Both the position numbers and the translations under genes were made by a program. From Zhengitettix transpicula (Eukaryota; Arthropoda; Insecta; Orthoptera; Tetrigidae): a stretch of DNA of 64,000 nucleotides. The DNA is taken from the NCBI GenBank assembly GCA_037074705.1, contig CM073596.1, positions 20,682,001-20,746,000 of the forward strand, in the 5' to 3' direction. The notes under the pieces are model-generated. The model ran no database searches, was not told where the DNA came from, and saw only the letters and a list, made by a program, of their open reading frames with translations. Shown piece by piece: positions 11,421 to 24,139 of this stretch. Every line of letters begins with the position of its first letter. Within the stretch, counting starts at the first letter, position 1.

Positions 11421-13586
11421 ATTAATAATCATATTATATTTTAATATCTGAATTTTTTTAAGTTCACTTATCGTCTTTTTCAATTAATAATTTTTAAATA
11501 ATGATAATAAAGTAAAAACAAAAACATCACTTTAAATGCAAATTAATGGTAAGAAACAAAAAAAATATAGGTTTTAAAAACAGCCCTATTTTTAAGCTTC
11601 ACATGTACAAAACGTAGCACGAAAACGTAACGTGAAATTGTCGGTGATCATTATATAAGGAGAAAATATGTGTATACCGAACCAGGAATTACATTATATA
11701 ATTTTTTTGATCATTATTTAAAGTTACAAATAAAAACAAAAGTGAGCCGTGTGCATGTTGACTCCATAACTAATGTGACGCAGGACCAGCACTATCGATA
11801 CTTCCGTGTATCTCAAAACTGATTAAACTATTTAAATTCCAATCACAAAAATTTGTAAACTAAATTGCCACTCGACGTTCTTTTTTTTCCCCACAATTAC
11901 TGGGACTCATTCTTATAATGAATTACATATTACATTTCAATGTGTTTCGAGAAAGTTTTAATTCAAATATTTACTATTAATTCATTCAAATCCCGAGTTT
12001 AAAATCAGACACAAATTAAACACTCATTTAATCTGTTCTTTGAATCTACCCTATAATTTTCTTCAAGCGTTTATTTCAATTTCTTGTTGAAATAGCTTTC
12101 GACTGTAAGCCATCTATTGTACAAATATAAAATTTATAATTTCAAATATAAAATTTGATTATACAATTTATATAGTTAAAATCTTCAATATGAAATAGAA
12201 TAATTAATTTAATAATTTTATTATTAATATTATATTCTAAAACAGGAATCAAAATATCAGTATTAATTAAAATTAAATTTTAAATATTTAAAGGATCTTT
12301 ATTATATGTTATAAATCTAATGACTCAGATTTTAGATTTTTTAGATTTATTTAACATCGTGCCCTGTTGTGCCTCTTGACGATAAGTGGAAATTAATAAT
12401 TTAATCAGACACCCTCAAGGATAACATCCTAAGTACCTAGACGTAATAAAACCTCATTCACCATCAACGTATTCACGGTCAGAGGATGCAGTTGAAGGGA
12501 AACAACTCTAATCGGAATTTTGTCTGTAAACGATTTATCTATCTGGCAAGGCAATGGAGCGCAGGCCTTCCGAATGATTGAGAATGAACCACTTGGACGC
12601 CATCCAGTACACAGACAATAAATTCTATTCGCGACCTTGGAAGATAAAATGACTGGGAGGAACGGCCAATAGGACGAAATGTCTCGGTCGAATTATTGTG
12701 GTAAATAATTTTCTATTATCTATGACCAACGTATAATAGTTTAAGTTATAAGCACAATTATTTATCCACGGATCGACGAAGTGTTCCCATTTATTCATTT
12801 GAATCATGCATCTGTTTAATTACTCGTAAATTTTGCCACCAAAGGCAATAGAAAAACTGTAAATATAAGAATAAAAATCCTGTGAACCTCAACGGCCACG
12901 AATCATGAATTATTTCTACATCCTTTATATGTGGAAAATGTGACATATTTCTGACATGGCTTCAGAGAACATTTGGTAATTTCCTATCAGGAATAAAAAA
13001 TCATGAATGGAATATATTTCCTGTAAAATATAGGTGCGCAAACTAGTTTCAAGAAGAAAGAGGAGTATCAGGATTGTTCCAAGCCTTGTGTTTCATTGAT
13101 GCTCTTGTCTCACTCAAGAAATGGCCTACCTCTTGATCGTTTATAGTCTCGTGATGTCCGTGGTTTTGTCTTCTCATTCTTCTCTACACCTTCTGTAACT
13201 TTGTTTATAATTCTCATAAAGTAATTCCTTGAGCAACTTGCATTTTTCCTGTAATAGTCTGCAGAGGTCAATTATCTGCTCCATTCCAGATTGATTTCCA
13301 CGTTGCCTTTGTATCATTTCTACGTTCACGTTATTGATGATCGATTCGTTCTTAAACTTATTTAAAAGTTCGTAGAGAGCCTTCGGTTACTCAGAACGCT
13401 AGTTTTCTATCTCACTAATCTTAATCCCCCAACCAAATCACTCCCTGATTCCAGACTCATTTCGAATCCCTCGAGTTAATTAATCTTATTTAGGTTGTAG
13501 CAACATATTACAATTTTTTTAAATATTTGTTTTTTCATTTTAAACAACTTACTGACAAATTTGTAAGATTTATATTGATAATCACT
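11421..13586. other. No gene or clear repeat seen
   Basis: Very AT-rich, especially 12100-12360. No frame is worth calling. Confidence 0.6.
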
Positions 13587-13800
13587 GACCTACTGTGGTG
13601 TAGCGGTCTGCTTCACCGTCTTTCGTTGCAGATGTTCCGGGTTCGAATCAGGCCATGTTTTTGGACGTAATGGTCAGGACTACTGAGGCTAAGATTGTAG
13701 GAGAATTCGCTTCGCCGACCACATTCCATTCCAAAAGATCTTGAATGAGTCAGTCTTCCCATGGTCTATAGCGCAAAGGAAAAATAAAGGTATTTATAAG
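13587..13800 (+). mobile_element. tRNA-derived SINE
   Basis: A degenerate A box (GTGGTGTAGCGGTCTG, 13595-13610) and a B box (GGTTCGAATCA, 13640-13650) have the spacing of a pol III internal promoter. A non-tRNA body and an A-rich tail (GGAAAAATAAAGG, about 13777-13789) follow. The tRNA part does not close into a cloverleaf with a paired acceptor stem, so it is a SINE and not a tRNA gene. Confidence 0.65.
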
Positions 13801-16076
13801 CTTACTATAAATTGCCCAAATTTTTGTTAGTCGCAGGAAATAAAAGTTATAATTTGCAAAGTTTTTATTTTTTTGAAGGACACTTTGGTAATACCATCAT
13901 CAAGAATAATTCCTTAAAGTAAATTTGATATTTTCCAATAATTTATCTGAAAATGATCAATTTAAATACATTCGGCATTTTCAGAATGTTATAATGTAAG
14001 TTCTCCGGACTTCCTGAAGAGTTAATAAAAGTATTTAACATTATACGAAATATACTTGGAACAGACAATTTCTTTTTTAAAAAAATTCAAACTAAACCCT
14101 AACTTTTAAGTTTTAAAAAAATTGTTTGGGAAAATAAACTTGATGCAGGCGTTGCAGAAAGAAGAGAAGATTTGGAATATTATAAATTTTTATTTCCTGT
14201 GACTGATAAAAAAAATATGCGCCAATTTAATTAATAAACAATTCCAATATTTAAGAGAAAATAATTTTCGTCTTTTGATTTGTCAACTATTATAATTTAA
14301 TTTCGGTGTCACTAAACAGACGAAAGAATTTAACCCCCTTTTTTAATATATTTCTGCCAAAATGGATTAAATCAACTGAAAATTGATATAGAATGGTTTC
14401 ACTTCTACGAAGATCCAGTATTAAGTGCCATCGTTACAGCAACATATTTTATTTTAATTGTTTATATACTTACTAAAAATACTTTAAATTCTCTTCTTAA
14501 AAAATAGTAAAAGACGATAAAATAAGGTTAAAATTAGCGTAAGCAAGGAATGACCAATTCTGTGATTGGTGAGTCATTCAAAAGAACTATTCTTTTTAGA
14601 GGGTGAACGGGTTTGATCTGATCCCTGAAACGATCAGTTTTGCGCATTTTCTTCCGTTGTGGTTTTTTATTCCTCTCCGTTTCCGCTGAACATCAGCTTT
14701 GTTTCTATCAAATGCCAAATAATTCATTGAATTACAGCAACTCGATAATAAAGCTGCCAAGTTTAGAGATATTTTCTGTCACATCACAAATATGTTAAAA
14801 GTGACAGCTTTATCTTGACATTTCAGCAGCACGGAAAAGTACTCTTTAAATATCCAGGCCAGTAATAACGACAATATGGTTTTTACAAAGGCAGTCGACT
14901 TATTTCAAAGAAAATAAATTCGCAAAGCTCTACTCAAATCGTTCTCAATGCCAATCTACACTTCTTTGTGACTACTGAATCGATCAACAGATGTCTTTAA
15001 ACTGGATCACATATATGATCGCAGTTTTTAATTTCATATTTCGAAAGTTAAAAACCATAGAAATATTTAATAGAAGCTCTTATCAGTTCTGTCCTGTTCT
15101 TGTTTACTGTGTGACTTTGCAGATCTTCTACTGGATTTCTAGATTTCTCATGTCGACCTTTAAGCTCTAAGCTGTATATTTTAAGAACGCAGACAACACG
15201 CGCATTTTTACGCTGAAATTAATTCGAAAAGCTTTGAGATAAAAAAACACACGTTGTCACAGGCGATGCCCTTTGCTGGATTATCAAGGAATCGTTGAAA
15301 GATTACTCACAGAGGCAAACGTTGGACTCATCAAAAAGAATTGAAACTCTTTCACGCAAAGCTTCACCGTTAACAAATAAATGTAATCAGGTACAGTTTT
15401 GTTGAAAATAATTATTTACCAAGGCAATGGTGAAAATCGAAAAGAAGTCTCATTGAATCAGTTATTTTAACAGTTGAAACGTACTCTTACATTACTGATT
15501 GGCTCATTTTTAGTGTTTTAAAGGAGATAACAGACTTACGCAGTCGCGATTACTAGCTCCATGAAACCATGTCATCAGAAATTCTAATGAAAAGCAGCCG
15601 CAAGATTTCCTTAGATGTAAAGAACAGAGATCACAACATCGATTTCATGTCGATGCACTATTCAAAATAAACAACGCAGTTATAATTTTGCAATCAACAT
15701 TATTTTTCGTTGTTATTATTATATAAATCTTCGGACTGCGGAGCGCGGCCAGGACTAAATTTCACTTTTTGGCCCCTTTAATACGGAAAACCCGTGACGA
15801 GTGGCAAGATTTGTCATTGAAGATACATGGTCTTCGTTAAGAACGAGTCCTTTAAGTAAAACAGTCCGCTTTTCTGCTCTTTGGCAGTGTTTCACAAAGT
15901 AACTGTACACTGATATTTTTAGCGGGTAGTGAGAGCGGAAGAAACGGCACAGGTGTAAAGTCAATTAAAGAGGTAGAGTGGAAAATTAACACAATGCTGT
16001 TACAACCTTTCATTATTATTATATTTATTTTGCTATATACTGTAATATTCAAAAGATATGGTAATAAAATTTCCAG
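13801..16076. other. No gene or clear repeat seen
   Basis: AT-rich. The overlapping minus-strand frames near 15755-16079 have no recognised domain. Confidence 0.55.
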
Positions 16077-16215
16077 CACGTTGCAGCCAAATTATGTAGT
16101 ATTCAAGTTAAAAAAAAAGTAAAGTAAGCCCCACGTTGGGCGCCAAATTATGTAATTTTCAAGTTTAAAAAGGAAAATAATGCCAACATGTTGTGGCCAA
16201 ATTATGTGGTATTCG
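16077..16215 (-). mobile_element. LTR-retrotransposon remnant: tRNA-Lys primer-binding site and LTR edge, triplicated
   Basis: Plus-strand 16127-16145 is identical to the 3' end of insect tRNA-Lys(CTT) plus CCA as I remember it. On the minus strand, 16145-16128 therefore reads as a primer-binding site (TGGCGCCC...GTGGGGC) of a Gypsy-like LTR element. Just upstream on the minus strand is an LTR-like edge ending in TTACA, followed by a five-base TAATT spacer. The LTR/PBS junction motif GCCAAATTATGT recurs at 16086, 16142 and 16196 with 54-56-bp spacing; only the middle copy keeps the full tRNA match. No gag or pol frame is visible nearby, so this is a relic. Confidence 0.6.
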
Positions 16216-16826
16216 AAATTTAAATAAAATTATTTTAAAGAGATAACAAAAGATTATTTATTACGATTTCTATTTACTTTAAATTTGGTACATTTTTATG
16301 TTTTTAAGAAATTTCCATAGCTTTATTGATACTCATAATCTCAGACCCGCTTACTGGGCCTCTAATAATGATCGTGGTTTGCAGTTGTCACCAAAAGTTA
16401 CAAAATAAAATATTAAATTAATTTACAATAACAAAATTTGTATAAAAGAATCTAACAACAACAAAAATTAGAGAAAGCTGATGGTACGTAAATGTTTACA
16501 GAATCAAGTTTCTACAAACCATTGATTTGATTTCAAAATTGTACTTCCGTTATATTAGATTTATTTTTTAAGTTTTATTTTCTAATGTTAAAATTCTTCC
16601 TTGGAACTTACTTTTGATTTACATAACAATACTTTATTTTCAAAACAGCATCAAGATTTCATGCAGATAAAATTAAACACATTTTATCTTATTGAATTTA
16701 CTTTTCGTCCCCTACTATAAAGTCTTGTTAATTTTATTTTATTTTACTATATAAATTTTTCTGTATATTTAAGTTGGATCCTTCAAATTTATTACAATTA
16801 CACTGTCAAGTTCTTTGATTTATTTA

Positions 16827-16908
16827 TTTTTTAGGGCAACAGGCTACATGAGGGTAATCCACGTTGGGCAACTCCCCTTTAATAGCATAGGAAGGGATTT
16901 GAAGGGAG
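16827..16908 (-). mobile_element. Poly-A retroposon family A, truncated copy 1
   Basis: Plus strand starts with a T run followed by AGGGCAACAGGCTACATGAG and GGTAATCCAC. It ends shortly after the GGAAGGGATTTGAAGGGAG segment. The T run on the left means a 3' poly-A tail on the minus strand, and the right edge is a 5' truncation. Confidence 0.6.
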
Positions 16909-17147
16909 ACAATCGTCATACATAAGAACATGCAAAAGATCCGACGAAAAAAAAACCCAACTAAAATTATACCTGACTTATATTACATTTAAATAAGTAG
17001 AAGTTGGCCAACAGAAAAAAAAAATATTTATAAACGTTAAAAGTTTCATATATTAACTAAAATATAAGATGGAGGAGATCTAAAATTTTTCACTTAATTG
17101 TTTATTAAAAATTAAACATTTAAAACATGTTAAAATTGTTTAATTAG

Positions 17148-17354
17148 TTTTTTTTGGGTGTAGACAGGCTATGTATAGGGTAATCCACATAGTGGCAACT
17201 CCCCTCTTATAGCATAGGAAAGGGATTTGAAAGGGGGGATGCGGAAGGGTAGAGGAAGGTAGCCAAGGGTTACTAGGGCCCCCGGGCTATATTTTAAGGA
17301 TCCTACCCGGTATTCGCCTAAAGGAATGCAGGGAAAACCCTAGAAAAACCTGCA
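17148..17354 (-). mobile_element. Poly-A retroposon family A, truncated copy 2
   Basis: The same family as the copy about 240 bp to its left. It runs further inward, through GAGGAAGGTAGCCAAGGG and the CCCCCGGGCTAT segment to the AACCCTAGAAAAACCTGCA segment, before stopping. A T run at the left edge again gives minus orientation. Confidence 0.65.
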
Positions 17355-17975
17355 AAGTTCTTTTATAAATAATTCCCCATAATAATAACGATATTTACTA
17401 TATACACCTGCATAATAAAAATATAATTTTGTATGTTGTTTTATTAATGCACGAATCATGTGAATGAGTCGTAAGACGCTCCTGTGGTCCATTTATGCTG
17501 ATATTGTTCTAAATTACATTCCCTTAGTTACGTGTCTGATTTCCTGGCATTTATCGCATCCCGAGGAGACGGAGTGTTGCATTAGCATACTTGTCGGACA
17601 TGTCTCGTTTTTCCAGGAAGTATCCACAACGCCGTGACCGATTCTGAGCGAACATTCACGACGACCGTCTAGAGCTGGGAACGTCCTTACAAGGCTCTAA
17701 CAACCCTCTAAAAGTAATTTTTAACGAGTTAATACACCGGGAATGTTTCCTGATCTGCAGATACCCAACACGTTCCTCATATCGCGACTTCCCAACAGTG
17801 TTATAATGTAAATAACTGGGGTTATACGGAATCGTTTAACACATATAACAAACAAAACATTAAAACTGATATCATGGCTGTGATGCGAATGAATTCTAAT
17901 TCAGTAAAAATAGAATATGTATCTGATATTTAAATATATTGATAGGAAAGAGAAAGAAAACTGCTTGCTTATCTG

Positions 17976-18151
17976 AAATTGAGTGCCGGTGTCGCCACGT
18001 GGGAGAGGAAAAAAATTACAAATTTACTTCAGGAGAGCTGTAGTCTGAGTGCTTGTCGACCACATTGCACATCTCTGAAGAATGGGGCTGACACCCCCGA
18101 ATTTTTGAAGTGCTTCTTTCCATCAAGCGTGGCGACACCGACACTCAATTT
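17976..18151. mobile_element. Small TIR element (MITE-like), 176 bp
   Basis: Left arm 17976-17999 (AAATTGAGTGCCGGTGTCGC, then CACG) and right arm 18128-18151 are reverse complements over 24 bp with one mismatch. The interior is non-coding and includes CTTCAG...CTGAAG words. Flanks show no obvious target duplication. The size and long clean TIR fit a MITE. Confidence 0.65.
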
Positions 18152-18777
18152 AAGGTTAACACGCAGTTCTCTCTCTCTCTCTCTCCCCTTTCCTATCCAT
18201 ATCACGTATAGCCCTATATTAAAAATATATTATTAATTCACTTGCACACAAGTAAAAGTCCCTCCGACCCTAAAGATAATTTTCTTTATCTGCGCATTTA
18301 GTGTTTTTCGCCAGCGGACAGCTCTTAATCCTTTCCTAACCGAACTAATTTTATTTTAAAATTGCTGCGAAGTCGCTGATTCTAAACACGACATTTTCAG
18401 TATCGAATCATTATTATTTGTTGGCTTTAGAACAAAACTACACTCATCTAAGACCAAGATTAGACATTGAATACAATTCACTAAAATCTACGTGCGTGTC
18501 ATATGAAAATGCATTATTTAAATCACTCAGATTCATTATTTTAATTTAAATGTTACACAAGAGAATTTTTTAAATATATATTCTGGAAGGTGTCTAAAAA
18601 ATGAAACAGTGGGATGCTTGTCTTTGGAAACGATATTTTTGTCGATTTTTGGTTTTTATTTGCTCCACACTCAGCTATATAACCTTTAGATATAGATTAA
18701 TAAATATCGAAGCAAATTAAACATTTATTGATTGTAATAAAACAATTGATGACATTATACCGACAATTTTTATATTT

Positions 18778-19560
18778 TACTAGCTGGGTGCCCGGCGTTG
18801 CCCGAGATGTCATTTATCTATAACCCCCGATATGACTCCAATTTCGGCTGCTTTTGCGCAATTTTTATGTAACGCTACTCGAACCCTAATCATTATAATT
18901 AACTCTGAAAAATATTTCTTCAACGCAAATATCTGCCGTGTTTGCATGTTCCAAAATTTGCACCCCCCCCACCCCTGCATCTGAGGGGTAAATGCCAATT
19001 TGAATGTCGTAACTAAGCACAGTGACTTCCATAACCTTTGATTTGACTCCAATCTCGGTTGTATTCGCGTTATTTTACTGTAAAGCATCTCCACCCCAAA
19101 CCCGAAGGGTGTCCTTTTCACAGGGCGTAGGAGATGAAAATTGTATTTAGATAACATTGGTAGAAACACTATCAATATCTTTGACCCCTAAAAATATTTA
19201 TCCGACTCAAATATCGGCTGTTTTAGTATGTTTAAATATTTCCACCCCCGCTTCTGGGGGTGGAAGACGCGTCTCACCCCGACAGTGTTTGTTTCCTGGT
19301 CGCAAAGAACACGTGTACGAAATTTGGTGAAAATTGCTCGACTGGTGTAGATTTGTATTTTATTTAGAAAACGTTTGTATGGGAAATAGAAAAGGGCTGC
19401 TTTTTGGGTTTTCCCGGAAATTATTCGATTTTTTCTCATCTTTTAAACCTTCCCTAGACTTCCACTAACATTTCAAGACTAAGATAAGATAAATCCGTTC
19501 AGCCGTTCTCGAGTTTTAGTGAGACTAACGAACAGCAATACATTTTTATATATATAGATT
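18778..19560 (+). mobile_element. Family B interspersed repeat (TACTAGCTGGG end), long copy
   Basis: Begins ACTAGCTGGGTGCCCGGCGT and ends with CGTTCAGCCGTTCTCGAG...TTTTTATATATATAGATT, a tail style I associate with animal non-LTR elements. Its body contains degenerate internal repeats of a unit with TTTGACTCCAATCTCGG and ACACTATCAAT. Minus-strand frames (18810-19175, 19188-19439) read through the repeats with no recognised domain. Confidence 0.6.
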
Positions 19561-21732
19561 TATATTGTACAAAAAGTGTCTGTAACAGGTCATGTTTTAT
19601 TAATTCACAAACAGACGTTATTGTGTTCAGTGAATTCAACATCATATTAATTATGTGTTTGCTTTGATTGAATATTGTTTTCCAAAAGAAAATGATACCT
19701 TTTTTATGTTTATTCTATGTAACAGTGTGTAGAAAATCAGTAGCAGCAATAAATTGAGGTCGCACAGGGAAGATCATAATTATCTGTGATCTTGTTAAAC
19801 ATTATTCCGAATCGTATTTGTTTGACATGAGCTGCAGTAGAGATCGTTCCCACGTTAGGTAAGTATGCCTGAGTACCGAGAACGTGAAGCGTAGACGACT
19901 CCACTTTCATAATGACGGTCGATGACGCGACATTGTCGTCACATGTATGCGTCACGTGGATGTTGCCGAGAGAGAGTCACGTTATCCACGGCAACGAAGA
20001 GCGGAAAAAAACCTGTTCTTGAAAGTGACCGTCTCGACGCAATCAGCTTTGGCGAAAACCGATATAACGCACTTGTGTGACCTTTCCTTGTTACAGTCGT
20101 TACGTCACAACTAAGCTGTATCACTGTGAGCCGATTCATCGCGAAATTACGCGCCGTCACGAGTTATATAAATTCATTTCTGTAGCATCAACGGAGTAAA
20201 AACATTTTCAGAATAACCAAAAGTTATTGCAGATCAATACTGTAATATTTTAGCATAATTAAAAACAATCAAGGGTGTATTACTGTCGAAGACGTAATAT
20301 TGCTTCATAGTGCACAAAACAACTATTTATTAAGAACGTCAAGACTGACGTGTTCTAATCGTCACAGTAAGTCGCAATTAAAAGTTGCCAGTTTTATCGT
20401 TCTAGTCTACGCAATCGAGCACCGAAGGGTTTTATGATTCATTCAATCACAAAAACCTCAAAGTTGCCTTTCAAAATCAAGCAACGTCAAACCTTCCTCG
20501 TAAATTCGGCTGTAAAACCGATAACATACAGTTACGTTTTAATTGTTGGCTGTGACGTCATCAAGACCATACTGCTACAGAAAGTACGTAAGTTAACTCC
20601 GAAATTCCGTCATTACTTACATCACCATCAATAAAATATGGCTATTGATGCCTGGAAAACATTTCTGGGAATGTTGTCACTGTCAGAGAATTAGAAAAAT
20701 TGATAGAGAACTTGGGTCACGACATAAAATCGCCAGCAGTGATAAATCGAGTAATAAAAATTAACAATAGAAGGCAGAATCGGGAGAGTAATTCAGAGAT
20801 ATGATATACTAGGTATGAAAAATTAACTGACGATATTTTATTTTTACAATTTTCGTGACAATGTTGCAGAAGAAAAAAATGTTGATTGCGTGCTCCGTTG
20901 TATGATTTTACAGAGACGCACACATCGTAAGGGTATCAAATTATGTGACGGTGCAATGCCTTCAGACTTTTCCTCATTAAGGCCTGCCCAAAGATTTATA
21001 GACGAAATAAAGTCGTACACGAGTTCTGAGTTGAGCTAACGGTTGCTGTGCGCAGTTTCCACTTGCGCTGCTGAGTAACGGTCACGCTGCAAATCTTAAC
21101 ACGTACAAGAAATGCTGCCTTTGTGAATATTGTTTCATGCCCGCATTATAAATCTAGTAATTAAAATTGTTCGTCTTAACTGTAAGATTTGACGATGTTA
21201 TTTAATTTTCTTTCGCAAATGGCGCAGAAATCGGGCAAAGATAATTTATTGTTCCCTTTGCGGTGTGTTTGTTTTACGTGAGTCCCCTTGCCTTTCGCAA
21301 AACGCGGTGCTTATTTCACGAGAATATAGGACTGTATTCTTATTTTGTTGGTAAAATAATATTCTTATTTTGCGATCCCGAGAATTTTTTAACTAATTTT
21401 GATTTTTGTCCATTATTGCGCCATCTGTGAATGAAATGACTTAATCGTATGTCAAAGAAATGTAACTGTTTCAGAAGAATCCTGATCTTAATAAAGAACT
21501 GGATGTTAACATGTAAGTATTTTATACCTTATTCTGAACCCAGGAGAAGGGGATGGGGCGTAGAATTTTATAAAAATGGACGTTCCCCTTCCCAGCTAAC
21601 ATATTTAATTACCCATGTTTTAAACAACTATGGTAAGATTTTCAGATAAATCTGATACACTCTGTGTGGGTTCCATTATGTTGGTCAAATAAAACAATTA
21701 CTTAGTATCAAAATAAATTATTTAATTATATT
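19561..21732. other. No gene identified; mild GC rise at 19.85-20.2 kb
   Basis: 19,850-20,170 is richer in GC, has a CACGTG E-box near 19,953 and two adjoining minus-strand frames (19737-19955, 19939-20160) without recognised domains. It may be regulatory or an old element. The rest shows nothing. Confidence 0.4.
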
Positions 21733-22497
21733 ACTATCTGGGTTCCCGGAGTTTCCCGTGCACTTACTTATATAAACCCGAAAAAGTATTTAATTCTATA
21801 TCAATTTTTAGTCAAGAAGTGATTCACCCTAAATCCAACTGTACCTAGTTCCGTAAATTCTTTCGACCGATAGTACATTAATTTAACAGCTATAAAATAC
21901 ATTGAATTTTATTGCATCAATTAAAAAAAACATACCTACGAATTTCATTACGAATAAAATACTTAAATATACTCCTTGAGTATTGCAGGATATAATTGTC
22001 CCTCAGTCTTCAGACACTGCGAAAGATTAAATTGATGAAATTCATAGTTAGATTCACAATGTAAACAAATAGTCGCCATTTTGGAGTCACTAATATGGCA
22101 CGAAAACTAACTTACATTTTCCGCAAGGATCGTAAAGTATTTCTTATTGTTTTTTTATTATCATTCGATAGATAAAATTATACTTTTCATTTAATGACAA
22201 TATTTCTGCTTTATTTCATTACGGTAAAAGGAACTATTTCCCTCGTTCGTCGCGTAGTAACGTCTCTCTCTCGCGTGACGTCATTGTCTCTTGGCGCTCA
22301 GCAATTAAACACAAAATGATCACATTTTTCAATTATAATTCTTTCTACTGCTAGGTGATTCTAACCCCCACAGTACCGTTTCTCGTGTTTTTAAGAATAT
22401 GTGTACCAAGTTTTGTTGCAATCTGCCCACGCGATAAAATATATAAAAAATATTAACGTAAATTCATACAAACATACATCCTTTTTATGATATAGAT
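21733..22497 (+). mobile_element. Family B interspersed repeat, diverged copy
   Basis: Starts TTACTATCTGGGTTCCCGGA and ends with GTGTACCAAGTTTTGTTGCA followed by ACATACATCCTTTTTATGAT. Its middle (around 22190-22320, with GTCGCGTAGTAACGTCTCTC) matches the minus-strand copy near 58.5-58.6 kb closely. Confidence 0.55.
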
Positions 22498-22575
22498 ATA
22501 TCCATCAAACAAATTAGGCTCATAGATTAATTAATTTCATGCAATTCATCAATAATGGAAATTTAGGAAGCCTTT

Positions 22576-22611
22576 AATATATATATATATATATATATAC
22601 ATATATATGTG

Positions 22612-22698
<87 letters not shown>
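22576..22698. repeat. (AT)n microsatellite
   Basis: About 120 bp of AT with a few C and G interruptions. It spawns a meaningless Tyr-Ile frame on the minus strand. Confidence 0.95.
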
Positions 22699-22701
<3 letters not shown>

Positions 22702-23143
22702 GCAGTGTTTTCTCGTCAAGTCAGAGATGTGTACCATTACTTCCTACGATAGCCGAAATGAATTTCTTTGTAAACAATAAAATGATAAAGCTCGTCGTTA
22801 ATCTTTTATCACCTTTCCGGTGCTCTCTCGCCAACTACTTGACTTGACGTATGTCGTGGTAGTTTCGTAGAATTGAAGCATTTCATCACATCATCATTAT
22901 CGCCGTCCCAGGCGTCTGCAAAAAAAAAAATTCATTTCTGTCCAGTCATGATTCTCCTTGTAACCTGAAGAAAAGAAAGAAAATAAATATTATGATTATA
23001 CCCGACTACTGAAGTTGAGTTTATAAAAGATTAAATATATATTCGAGTGAATTTATGCTGTATAGGTCATTATCAAATATATCTACAAATAAATTAGTCA
23101 AAAGTGACAAATTGAATTAAAGCAAATTAAAGGGAGTTAACCA

Positions 23144-23209
<66 letters not shown>
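23144..23209. repeat. (AT)n microsatellite
   Basis: An AT run with a single GTGT interruption near its centre. Confidence 0.95.
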
Positions 23210-23212
<3 letters not shown>

Positions 23213-24139
23213 CTTTATACTTTATATTGACAATATATCATTATAGATTTTATATTGCAATATTTCAGATATTAGGAGTTAATTGTACTTAATATGACAT
23301 TTAATATGGAAATTTAATGGAAAAACTAGATCCGTACAGTAATTAGAGACAAGATTTTGTTTTTGGGATTAGGTTTCTTAATTCTGGAGAATAATTTCAC
23401 CGTTAGCAATGAATTAATTGAAAAATAAAACAGCTCTGAATTTTATACATTAAAATATTTATTTACAATAAATTAAATTCTCCCCAAAGGTAGCCTCCTC
23501 CAGAGCTCTCTGGGAAGATTCACCTGCGAGAGAATGCTCTCACAAGCTTCCTTCTACCATTACGTGGAAATTACTGTTATTGACACAGCAGTTAAGACTA
23601 TTATTGAATTTTAAATTAACGATGGAAATAAAAATTATATTTTAATTATAGGTGTCACTTATTTCATTAACGACCTTAAGTTTGGAATTAATTTAAACTG
23701 TACATCTAAAGAGATCCTATTTACTCGTGCTTGTTAAATTTGATAATAATTTTTCTTAAAATAGGCTGTTGATTTTCACAAGTATTAATGTAGTTATTGT
23801 GCTATTTACCTTTATTATATTGCATAAGTGTGTTTTTAGATTTCAGGCAACGACTTCGGCTCTTCTAATCGACGCATACAAACTTGGTATTGCTATATAC
23901 AAAGTTCCGCTTTAGTACTTTAAAATGCATCCTTAAAGGATGTTGTATTTTTATTAATTAAAATAGTTTCATCACGTAAGATAAAAGCTGAATTTTTTTT
24001 TGTGTGTTCGATGCAGAAAACTTAATATTTTGACAGAATTAGTAAAATTAGATTGTGTTGTTCCCTAGAAATAGGGAAGGAGAAATGAACAAGTAAAATA
24101 TACTATTAGAAAATTTTTGAATTTTTGCTGACTCTTTGG
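23210..24139. other. No gene or repeat seen
   Basis: AT-rich DNA without notable frames. Confidence 0.55.

Noticed and set aside
13595..13660. Possible tRNA gene from A- and B-box words
   Set aside because: No paired acceptor stem or complete cloverleaf. The body and A-rich tail mark it as a SINE. The same applies to 25.46 kb and 29.83 kb.
18810..19439. Minus-strand frames of 121 and 83 codons
   Set aside because: They run through the internal repeats of a family B element. Similar frames at 56688-57141 repeat the same units, with no domain.
22549..22737. Minus-strand 62-codon frame of Tyr-Ile repeats
   Set aside because: Translation of an AT microsatellite, not a gene. The frame at 1616-1945 is rejected for the same reason in its repeat part.
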